A DNA stretch of 5,121 nt from an uncultured Lachnospiraceae bacterium (GTDB lineage: Bacteria > Bacillota > Clostridia > Lachnospirales > Lachnospiraceae), in the NCBI GenBank assembly GCA_900313745.1, contig OMSM01000007.1:1-5121 (forward strand), written 5' to 3'. The notes beneath the pieces are model-generated. The model was not told the DNA's origin, searched no databases, and saw nothing but the letters and a program-made list of their open reading frames with translations. This document shows positions 1-5,121 of this stretch, piece by piece; the stretch's first letter is position 1, and every line of letters starts with the position of its first letter. The position numbers were made by a program, and so were the translations under genes.

Positions 1-31
1 AAGCACCCTGTGCTTCCGGAGCCGGGTGCTT
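1..31 (-). terminator. Probable rho-independent terminator after the MATE gene, cut by the window edge
   Basis: An 8-bp perfect inverted repeat (AAGCACCC at 1-8, GGGTGCTT at 24-31) encloses a smaller GCT/AGC stem (12-14 with 20-22) around a 5-base loop. It begins 37 bases past the MATE stop codon, in the direction of that gene. On the minus strand the stem ends in TT exactly at the window edge, so any U-tract would lie outside and cannot be seen. On the plus strand the hairpin is followed by ATTAACAAATG, not a T-run, so a plus-strand terminator is less likely. The position fits the end of the maf, galactosidase and MATE group. Confidence 0.6.
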
Positions 32-68
32 ATTAACAAATGTTATCAATTTGTACCAGTTTATTTCC

Positions 69-1451
69 TTATATGCGGATCTCCGTCCACTTTCCTCCGG
101 CGAACCGGATCCCGTTCATCACAAGCCTCACAAGCTGGTCGGCCATGATGCCCATCCAGATTCCGTAGATGCCGAAGCCCAGGACATAGCAGCAGACATA
201 CCCCACCGCAGTACGGATGATGGTCACGCTGACCATGGAGGTGATCATGGTGTAGAACACGTCGCCTGCCCCTCTTAAACATCCGGTGAAGATGACCTGG
301 CAGATCTGGAACAGCACGGTGATCATCAGTATCCTGGTAATCCCCACTCCGATGTTCACGATCTCCTCCTCAGCGAAGAAGAGGCCGAACAGGGCTCTGC
401 CTCCAAGCATGTAGACAATGCACATCATCAGCGCGAGGAGAATTCCGGTTCCCTCACAGAGCCATCCGTACTTTCTCGCCAGATCCTTCCTGTTCTGGCC
501 CAGGCTCTGGCCGATCAGCGCGACCGCAGCCGCCTGCATTCCGTCGCCGAAGGAGAAGGAAAGGCCAAGGCAGTTCATTCCCACCTGGTGTGCAGCCATA
601 GCCTTCGTCCCCATATCCGCCGCCATGATCGCCGTCGCCATGAAGCCTATGCGCATGAGAACCTGCTCCGTGAGCGTGCTCACGCTCATCCTCGCAATCA
701 TCGCCGCGTGGCCGAAATGTCTCCACGCGCGGTTCGCGGCGATGTAAGGCAGATTAAGGAAGCCGTCCTTCCGGTAAAGGGAGGCCACGGATATTCCCAT
801 CGCCACCACCGTTCCAAGCACCGTCGCAAGCGCCGCACCGGTGATTCCCAGGGCGGGAAAGCCGAAATGCCCGCCGATGAGGCAGTAGTTGGCGAATACG
901 TTGACTATGCTCGAGGTAATGTTGGCGATCATGGACACCCTGGTGTTTCCGGATCCGCGCTGGGCGGCGTTGAGCACCATGGATACCGAATTGAAGACCG
1001 TGCCGCCCATGATGATGCTGTAGTAGGTCACCGCCTGGCTGTGGGTGTCCGGCGCAGATCCGCAGAAGCGGATGATCGGGCCTGCAAAACCGACTGTCAG
1101 GGCGGTCACGATCACAGTGAGCACAAGAGTGATGACCACAGCCACCGCCAGCGTCTCATTGGCCTCCCTTCGCCTGCCCTCTCCCTTCCGCCTTGCCACC
1201 ATGGCGGATACGGCGATATTCATTGCCATGAACACCGCAAGCCCAAGGAACTTGGGCTGGGAGGTCAGCCCCACCGCGGCGACCGCATCCGCGCCGATGG
1301 TACTGACCATAAGGGTGTCGATCATTCCGGCCAGCGAGAGAAAGAAGGACTCCAGAACCGCCGGCCAGGCGATCCGGAACACGGTGCCCAGCTGGGAGCG
1401 GATCAGCGCTTTATCCTCATGCACAAGACTTCCTAAAGTATTATTCTTCAT
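69..1451 (-). CDS. MATE-family multidrug/toxin efflux transporter
   Basis: Complete 460-residue membrane protein, the usual length for a MATE (NorM/DinF/MepA-like) exporter, a family that moves drugs, dyes or metabolites out of the cell with Na+ or H+ antiport. About twelve hydrophobic segments can be seen in two halves, roughly residues 23-225 and 250-450, joined by a polar linker (about 226-248). Family landmarks are the first-helix region AWPAVLE (28-34, with acidic E34), D45, the N-half loop QRGSGNTR (164-171) and its C-half counterpart LRGAGD (392-397), plus AAHQVGMN (286-293). These mirrored RGSG/RGAG loops are the internal repeat expected of MATE proteins. No cleavable signal peptide is apparent. 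The ATG at 1449-1451 has a GGAGA ribosome binding site 5 bases upstream; the reading frame is otherwise open back to the galactosidase stop. It lies 48 bases after the galactosidase gene, so co-transcription is likely. The substrate cannot be told from sequence; export of an antimicrobial or a metabolite are both possible. Confidence 0.93.
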   Translation of the reverse strand: MKNNTLGSLVHEDKALIRSQLGTVFRIAWPAVLESFFLSLAGMIDTLMVSTIGADAVAAVGLTSQPKFLGLAVFMAMNIAVSAMVARRKGEGRRREANETLAVAVVITLVLTVIVTALTVGFAGPIIRFCGSAPDTHSQAVTYYSIIMGGTVFNSVSMVLNAAQRGSGNTRVSMIANITSSIVNVFANYCLIGGHFGFPALGITGAALATVLGTVVAMGISVASLYRKDGFLNLPYIAANRAWRHFGHAAMIARMSVSTLTEQVLMRIGFMATAIMAADMGTKAMAAHQVGMNCLGLSFSFGDGMQAAAVALIGQSLGQNRKDLARKYGWLCEGTGILLALMMCIVYMLGGRALFGLFFAEEEIVNIGVGITRILMITVLFQICQVIFTGCLRGAGDVFYTMITSMVSVTIIRTAVGYVCCYVLGFGIYGIWMGIMADQLVRLVMNGIRFAGGKWTEIRI

Positions 1452-1456
1452 TCTGC

Positions 1457-1461
1457 TCTCC
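1457..1461 (-). promoter_or_regulatory. Ribosome binding site of the MATE gene
   Basis: The minus strand reads GGAGA, ending 5 bases before the ATG at 1449-1451. It supports this ATG as the start. The same frame stays open upstream as far as the galactosidase stop at 1500-1502, but no ATG, GTG or TTG occurs in that stretch. Confidence 0.7.
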
Positions 1462-1499
1462 GTGCCGGCCTGTACAGCAGATCCGCCCGGCAGGTTTTC

Positions 1500-3863
1500 T
1501 CACTGCCTTACCGCGATCAGCATCCGGCTGCGGAAATCGCCCATGGCGGGAAGGCTCACGCCGACCTGCATCAGTTCGTCTCCGTAGAAGCTGCAGCCGT
1601 TTGAGGCAAAACTTGCCCCGGCCGCGGAAGCTCCGTCCGCGCCGGATTCCTCCGCTCCTAAGCCGCACTCCCGGATCTCCTCCGTGGTTCCGACCTCATA
1701 GACCACATAGCGCGCGTCGGGAAGAAGCCCGCGGAAAGGGACCATTCTGGGCCTGCGGTTTGCCTCGCCCAGCACCTGGACATAGGTAAGAAGCGCCGCG
1801 CTTTTGTCCTTCGCCGCCACCGTCCAGACCTGGTAAGGGTCCTTCGCGTCCCAGGAGTGCCCGCGGTAGAGGTCGCCCTCGGCGATCAGCGCGTGATAGC
1901 GGTGATAGCGGCGCACCTGTTCGGGAATCATCGCCCTTTCCTCCTCAGGCATCGAGGTAAGGTCCAGCTCATAGCCGAAGGTCCCCTCCAGGGCTACATT
2001 GCCCCTGGTCATGAAATCCGTCATCCTGCCCACCTGCTCGTTGGGGGCCTTGCTCACGTGCGCACCCATGGTGGACACAGGATATACATAGGAGGTGCCC
2101 TCCTGAATCCACAGGCGCTCGATGGCATCGGTGTCGTCCGAGGTCCAGATCTGAGGGCTGTAATAGAGCATGCCGGGGTCGAAGCGGCCGCCGCCTCCGG
2201 AGCAGTTCTCCAGAAGCAGCTCGGGGAACTCCGAGATCAGCCTCTCCTGAAGATCATAGACGCCCAGGACGAAGCGGTGATGGAGCTCGCCTGCCCTCTC
2301 CGGAGGAAGCTCCGCGCTCCCTAAGTCGGAGAGCGGCCTGTTCATGTCCCACTTGACGTACGCAATATTCGCAGAATGCAGCACCGCCGAAATCTGGCTG
2401 TATACCGCGTCCCTGACCTCCTTCCGGCTGTAGTCGAGAACATACTGCTCCCTCGACTGCGTGGGGGTGCGGCCGGGAAGGCGGAGCGCCCAGTCCGGAT
2501 GCGCCCTGTAGAGATCGGAGTCCCCGGAGATCATCTCCGGCTCGAACCAGATGCCGAATTTCAGGCCAAGCTCATTAACCCGGTCCACCAGGGGCTTAAG
2601 GCCGCCGGGAAGTTTTTCCTCGTTGACGTACCAGTCGCCCAGCGAACAGTTGTCGCTGTTGCGGACGCCGAACCAGCCGTCATCCATGACCAGCATCTCG
2701 ATCCCCGTGTCGCGCGCCGTTTTCGCGAGGGCTGCGAGCTTCTCCGTATCGAAATTGAAGTACGTTGCCTCCCAGTTGTTGACCAGGATCGGCCGGTCCG
2801 CGTGCAGCCACGGGCTGCGGATAAGGTGGTTCCTGTACAGGTCGTGGAAGCGGCGGCTCATTTCGCCTGTTCCCCTGTCGGAGTACACAAGGACCGCCTC
2901 CGGTGTGCGGAAGCTCTCTCCGCTCTCCAGCCTCCAGGAGAAGGTCTCGGGCTCGATGCCCATGGTCATCCGGATGCTCCTGTGCTGGGAGAGCTCCGCC
3001 TGGGCGCGGAAATTGCCGGAGTAGACGAAATTCATTGCGTAGACCTCGCCCTTCTCCTCATCCGTTCCGGGAGTGACCAGCGCGAGGAAATTGTTCTCGT
3101 TATGGCTGGTCTCCCCGCGAAGGGACCGCACGCCCTGGATTCCCCTTCCGACGGGAACGCGGTCCACTCTGCGCTCCCTCGCCCAGGATCCCTCCAGCAC
3201 GATGCGCTCAAAGTTTCTGTTCGGCATGTCGATGCAGGCACTGTACGCCTTCTCCAGGGTAAGCGCCCCGCTCCCGCCGTTGATGATCTCCGCACTCCGG
3301 ACGACAGCGTCCGAAGCAGGGAAAACCGTGTAGTAAAGGATCACCTTAAGCCCGAGGACCTCGTCCTTAAGGGTGAGCTCCAGGGTCTCCACCTTCTCCT
3401 CCGGCTCCGGGGCGATGAACCCGGCATTTTTGCCGGAGTAGACGCCGATATTCCTTAATGCCTCATCATCGCTCATGACATCCGATCTCTTCGCGAAGGT
3501 GGAGGGCATTCCGGGAATGCTCTTCTTGCCGGGAATTACGGAATAACTGTCAAAGATAAGCTCGCAGCCCCGGAATCCGTCGGGTGTGCGCACATCCAGC
3601 GCGGATTCCCTGAGGTCGCCGGTACCCCAGGTGGGATACTCGAAGAAGAAGCCGTCCATGAAATTCAGCTTGTCCCTCGCGTTGACCGAGGGAGTAACCG
3701 GCGCATCACCGGTACCGAGCGCCGCATAGCCGCAGGGATGGTTCAGTTTTGCGCCGTAATAAATGTGTCCGGCATAGCCCTCTTCGGTCAGGCCGATGAG
3801 ATAGGACGTGTGGTCGGTATCAAGCTTGAATATGCGTTTTTCCGCGTCGTAAGAGATTGCCAT
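1500..3863 (-). CDS. GH36 alpha-galactosidase (cytoplasmic, AgaA/MelA-like)
   Basis: Complete 787-residue glycoside hydrolase of family 36, a retaining enzyme that removes terminal alpha-1,6-linked galactose from melibiose, raffinose, stachyose and similar sugars. The layout is an N-terminal beta-sandwich (about 1-340), a catalytic TIM barrel (about 355-690) and a small C-terminal beta domain. The nucleophile is D506 in YVKWDMNR (502-509). The acid/base is most likely D576 in WTSDDTDA (573-580). From memory of the Geobacillus stearothermophilus AgaA structure, a constant offset of 28 places its substrate-binding residues on W364, D394, D395, W439, R471, K504, C554 and G557, all present here; the motifs MDDGWFG (393-399) and CSGGGGRFD (554-562) are intact. 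There is no signal peptide, so it acts inside the cell on imported oligosaccharides. It is longer than AgaA (about 730 residues), partly through a Gly/Ala/Ser-rich stretch at 735-756. The ATG start has a GGAGGAT site 8 bases upstream and an in-frame stop at 3882-3884. It lies 52 bases after maf; no sugar transporter or regulator is visible nearby. Confidence 0.97.
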   Translation of the reverse strand: MAISYDAEKRIFKLDTDHTSYLIGLTEEGYAGHIYYGAKLNHPCGYAALGTGDAPVTPSVNARDKLNFMDGFFFEYPTWGTGDLRESALDVRTPDGFRGCELIFDSYSVIPGKKSIPGMPSTFAKRSDVMSDDEALRNIGVYSGKNAGFIAPEPEEKVETLELTLKDEVLGLKVILYYTVFPASDAVVRSAEIINGGSGALTLEKAYSACIDMPNRNFERIVLEGSWARERRVDRVPVGRGIQGVRSLRGETSHNENNFLALVTPGTDEEKGEVYAMNFVYSGNFRAQAELSQHRSIRMTMGIEPETFSWRLESGESFRTPEAVLVYSDRGTGEMSRRFHDLYRNHLIRSPWLHADRPILVNNWEATYFNFDTEKLAALAKTARDTGIEMLVMDDGWFGVRNSDNCSLGDWYVNEEKLPGGLKPLVDRVNELGLKFGIWFEPEMISGDSDLYRAHPDWALRLPGRTPTQSREQYVLDYSRKEVRDAVYSQISAVLHSANIAYVKWDMNRPLSDLGSAELPPERAGELHHRFVLGVYDLQERLISEFPELLLENCSGGGGRFDPGMLYYSPQIWTSDDTDAIERLWIQEGTSYVYPVSTMGAHVSKAPNEQVGRMTDFMTRGNVALEGTFGYELDLTSMPEEERAMIPEQVRRYHRYHALIAEGDLYRGHSWDAKDPYQVWTVAAKDKSAALLTYVQVLGEANRRPRMVPFRGLLPDARYVVYEVGTTEEIRECGLGAEESGADGASAAGASFASNGCSFYGDELMQVGVSLPAMGDFRSRMLIAVRQ

Positions 3864-3871
3864 TTCCGATG

Positions 3872-3878
3872 ATCCTCC
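3872..3878 (-). promoter_or_regulatory. Strong ribosome binding site of the alpha-galactosidase gene
   Basis: The minus strand reads GGAGGAT, 8 bases before the ATG at 3861-3863. An in-frame TAA at 3882-3884 lies just upstream and no other start codon lies between, so this start is fixed. The near-perfect Shine-Dalgarno match suggests efficient translation. Confidence 0.85.
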
Positions 3879-3915
3879 GTTTTACCTTCTTCAGCAGTAA
3901 TATCTGCGGATTAAC

Positions 3916-4563
3916 TCAGTTTCTGCAGCCAAACAGCCTGCGGATATGATTATACACTGCGGCAGCAGGCAAACCTACCACCGTGTTGTAATCCCCGTCG
4001 ATCCGGTCGATGTGCCGGCCAAAACTCCCCTGTATCCCGTAGGCACCGGCCTTGTCCATAGGTTCCGCGCTCTCCGCGTAGGCGATGATCTCGTCCTCGT
4101 CCATACAGGAGACATGCACCGCGGTACAGACGGAGAAGGTGTCGGCGGCGACATCTCCGGGAGGGGTCAGCTTGAGCAGCGTCACCCCGGTGCAGACATG
4201 GTGTTCCCTGCCCGAGAGCATCCGGATCATCTCCGCGGCCTCGCCGTGGCTCTTCGGCTTGCCAAGTATTCTCCCGTCCAGGGCGACAACCGTGTCCGAC
4301 CCGAGAATAACGCAGGGTTTCCCGGAGGACAGGATGCTCCGGACATCCTCCGGAAGGTCCCCGCCGGCCTTAATCCTGTCCAACACCGCGCGGGCCTTTC
4401 TCTCCGAGAGGAGCTCCACAAGTTTTGCCGGATCGTTTTCCCCGACGTTCTCGTCCGCGTCCGCGGGGAACACTGCCGGCTCTATGCCGATCTGCCTCAG
4501 CAGCTCCTTCCTCCTCGGGGAAGCGGAGGCGAGAATAATCCCCGGAAATTCACTTATCGTCAT
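3916..4563 (-). CDS. maf: Maf-family nucleoside triphosphate pyrophosphatase (dTTP/UTP type)
   Basis: Complete 215-residue Maf/YhdE-like protein, a cytoplasmic enzyme that hydrolyses non-canonical or surplus nucleotides to the monophosphate and pyrophosphate; the family has also been linked to septum formation. The N-terminal signature LASASPRRKELL (11-22) is followed by SERKA (53-57), SDTVV with the presumed catalytic D90 (89-93), GKP (101-103), HVCTG (122-126) and the C-terminal block DKAGAYGIQG (170-179) with GDYNTVVGLP (190-199). The GAYGIQG form, with glutamine, points to the dTTP/UTP-hydrolysing YhdE subgroup rather than the m7GTP-type YceF subgroup; this subgroup call rests on remembered motifs. 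The protein is somewhat longer than the usual 190-200 residues, apparently through extra sequence at about 64-83, where the DNA carries an inverted repeat. The ATG start is fixed by a TAA directly upstream in frame (4564-4566) and has an AGAGGTGA site nearby. It is the first gene after the flavoenzyme terminator, so its promoter must overlap or lie upstream of that terminator, or it depends on read-through. Confidence 0.95.
   Translation of the reverse strand: MTISEFPGIILASASPRRKELLRQIGIEPAVFPADADENVGENDPAKLVELLSERKARAVLDRIKAGGDLPEDVRSILSSGKPCVILGSDTVVALDGRILGKPKSHGEAAEMIRMLSGREHHVCTGVTLLKLTPPGDVAADTFSVCTAVHVSCMDEDEIIAYAESAEPMDKAGAYGIQGSFGRHIDRIDGDYNTVVGLPAAAVYNHIRRLFGCRN
4322..4353. repeat. 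8-bp inverted repeat inside maf
   Basis: CCGGAGGA (4322-4329) and TCCTCCGG (4346-4353) are perfect reverse complements separated by 16 bases. They encode parts of maf residues 71-81, where the protein appears to carry extra sequence relative to typical Maf proteins. The repeat may be chance in GC-rich DNA or a trace of a small inserted palindrome. There is no U-tract on either side, so it is not a terminator. Confidence 0.5.
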
Positions 4564-4572
4564 TTATATGCG

Positions 4573-4580
4573 TCACCTCT
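4573..4580 (-). promoter_or_regulatory. Ribosome binding site of maf
   Basis: The minus strand reads AGAGGTGA, ending 9 bases before the ATG at 4561-4563. The in-frame TAA immediately before this ATG (giving TAAATG) excludes any start further upstream, so site and start agree. Confidence 0.75.
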
Positions 4581-4598
4581 CCGGGGCAAAGTCCCCTG

Positions 4599-4631
4599 AA
4601 AACAAAAACTGCCGCACACCCGGTGCGGCAG
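4599..4631 (-). terminator. Rho-independent terminator of the flavoenzyme gene
   Basis: A 9-bp perfect stem (4609-4617 with 4623-4631) closes a 5-base loop. On the minus strand the core reads TGCCGCAC, loop, GTGCGGCA, then G and the run TTTTTGTTTT (4599-4608 on the complement). It begins 15 bases past the flavoenzyme stop codon. Stem strength, loop size and U-run are all typical of an intrinsic terminator. It separates the flavoenzyme gene from maf, whose ATG lies only 35 bases beyond the U-run. Confidence 0.93.
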
Positions 4632-4638
4632 CATTCTT

Positions 4639-4664
4639 CCGGACATTCAGAAAGCCCTGTCCGG
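4639..4664 (-). repeat. Inverted repeat spanning the flavoenzyme stop codon
   Basis: CCGGACA (4639-4645) and TGTCCGG (4658-4664) form a perfect 7-bp stem with a 12-base loop (4646-4657) that holds the TGA stop codon (4647-4649). It lies directly before the terminator hairpin, so the end of this mRNA could fold into two tandem hairpins. It has no U-tract of its own. Its role, if any, is unknown. Confidence 0.5.
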
Positions 4665-5121
4665 GAACCACCCTATCCTGTGCAGCACGCCGGGATCGAT
4701 GCTGCGGATATCCTTCGACCCGGTGCGGTTTAAGTAGCTTCGAAGCTCGCCGTTCATCTTCGTGAAGAACTCCACGACGCCGTCCTTGCGTCCCTCGGTC
4801 AGAGGTACCATGAAAGGCCTCGCGACGCAGAGCCCGTCCGCGCCTAACGCCAGCGCCTTGAAGGCCTCCGCCCCGGTCCTGATCCCGGAGTCCACGAGTA
4901 CGGCGAAGTCCTCTCCCACTGCCTTTTTCACATCGGGGGCGATCATCGCCGGCGGGACAGCCCAGTTCATGATGTTGTGGTGATGCGAAAGGATGCACCC
5001 TTTCGCGCCGGCTTTCTTCGCCTCCACCGCGTCATGGACGCTGAGACACCCCTTCACGATAAAAGGAATCTTCAGCATCTCCGCTGCCTCGGCCAGCTGT
5101 TCGGTGGTGCGCGGCGAGGAA
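4647..5121 (-). CDS. FMN-dependent alpha-hydroxy-acid dehydrogenase/oxidase family protein (3' part; start lies beyond the window)
   Basis: The frame is open from the right edge to a TGA at 4647-4649, giving 157 C-terminal residues (numbered here from the edge, first full codon 5118-5120). The internal ATG at 5076-5078 is not the start, because in-frame coding of the same family continues upstream of it. The fragment matches the second half of the flavin-binding TIM barrel of the lactate oxidase/glycolate oxidase/LldD family: IVKG (21-24), with the lysine that contacts FMN; SHHHN (45-49) at the usual catalytic-histidine site; DSGIRTG (77-83) and ARPF (100-103) as the FMN phosphate-binding loops. 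Family members oxidise 2-hydroxy acids such as lactate to keto acids on FMN in the cytoplasm. H47 aligns with the catalytic base, but the usual SNHGGR motif is altered and its substrate-binding arginine position is I50, so the substrate is uncertain. The gene ends at its own terminator and is probably a separate transcription unit from maf. Confidence 0.9.
   Translation of the reverse strand, partial: SSPRTTEQLAEAAEMLKIPFIVKGCLSVHDAVEAKKAGAKGCILSHHHNIMNWAVPPAMIAPDVKKAVGEDFAVLVDSGIRTGAEAFKALALGADGLCVARPFMVPLTEGRKDGVVEFFTKMNGELRSYLNRTGSKDIRSIDPGVLHRIGWFPDRAF

Noticed and set aside
36..54. AT-rich inverted repeat (ACAAAT/ATTTGT) just after the MATE stop codon
   Set aside because: The 6-bp AT-rich stem is weak and is followed at once by the stronger hairpin at 1-31; no function can be supported.
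588..1436. Plus-strand open frame of 282 codons rich in His, Arg and Gly opposite the MATE gene
   Set aside because: The composition (HRRH, HHGG runs) is typical of the reverse complement of membrane-protein codons, and the minus-strand MATE protein explains the sequence fully.
1463..1492. 6-bp inverted repeat (TGCCGG/CCGGCA) between the galactosidase and MATE genes as a terminator or operator
   Set aside because: The stem is short with an 18-base loop and no minus-strand U-run; it is within what GC-rich DNA gives by chance.
2376..3458. Long plus-strand open frame of 360 codons opposite the galactosidase gene
   Set aside because: It is antisense to a complete GH36 enzyme with all catalytic motifs. 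Its translation shows no recognisable domain, and long antisense open frames are expected in GC-rich coding DNA.
3888..3912. Possible small hairpin (GCAG/CTGC) in the gap between maf and the galactosidase gene
   Set aside because: Only four base pairs and no U-run; it is too weak to call a terminator or a regulatory site.
3946..4765. Overlapping plus-strand open frames opposite maf and the flavoenzyme (3946-4599 and 4085-4765)
   Set aside because: They are shadows of maf and the flavoenzyme gene; the second runs through the terminator hairpin, and neither resembles a known protein.
5076..5078. ATG at 5076-5078 as the true start of the flavoenzyme gene
   Set aside because: The frame continues to the window edge with family-like sequence, and a protein starting here would lack more than half of the flavin-binding barrel.

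Overview
The window is a GC-rich stretch of bacterial chromosome in which every supported gene lies on the minus strand. Gene content and style suggest a gut-type anaerobic Firmicute (class Clostridia, perhaps a GC-rich Lachnospiraceae relative): short intergenic gaps, strong GGAGG-type ribosome binding sites, a cytoplasmic GH36 alpha-galactosidase of the Geobacillus AgaA type, and a MATE exporter. This placement is inferred from protein style only, because no rRNA or other marker gene is present.

In transcription order (right to left), the window holds four genes. First is the 3' part of an FMN-dependent alpha-hydroxy-acid dehydrogenase/oxidase-family gene (4647 to the right edge), closed by a clear rho-independent terminator (4599-4631). 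Then come a Maf-type nucleoside triphosphate pyrophosphatase (3916-4563), a complete GH36 alpha-galactosidase (1500-3863) and a complete 12-helix MATE-family exporter (69-1451). A hairpin at the left edge (1-31) probably terminates this group, although its U-tract would lie outside the window.

The maf, alpha-galactosidase and MATE genes are separated by only 52 and 48 bases, each gap carries a ribosome binding site, and I see no terminator between them. A three-gene transcription unit is therefore plausible. The functions do not form an obvious pathway: Maf is nucleotide-pool housekeeping, the galactosidase releases galactose from oligosaccharides such as melibiose or raffinose, and the MATE protein exports an unknown compound. 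No sugar transporter, regulator or other galactose-pathway gene is visible.

I found no mobile element, CRISPR array, RNA gene or undescribed multi-gene system. The points most worth a second look are an altered substrate-binding motif in the flavoenzyme, an inverted repeat that coincides with an apparent insertion in Maf, and a low-complexity segment near the C-terminus of the galactosidase. No stretch over 300 bases lacks a gene.
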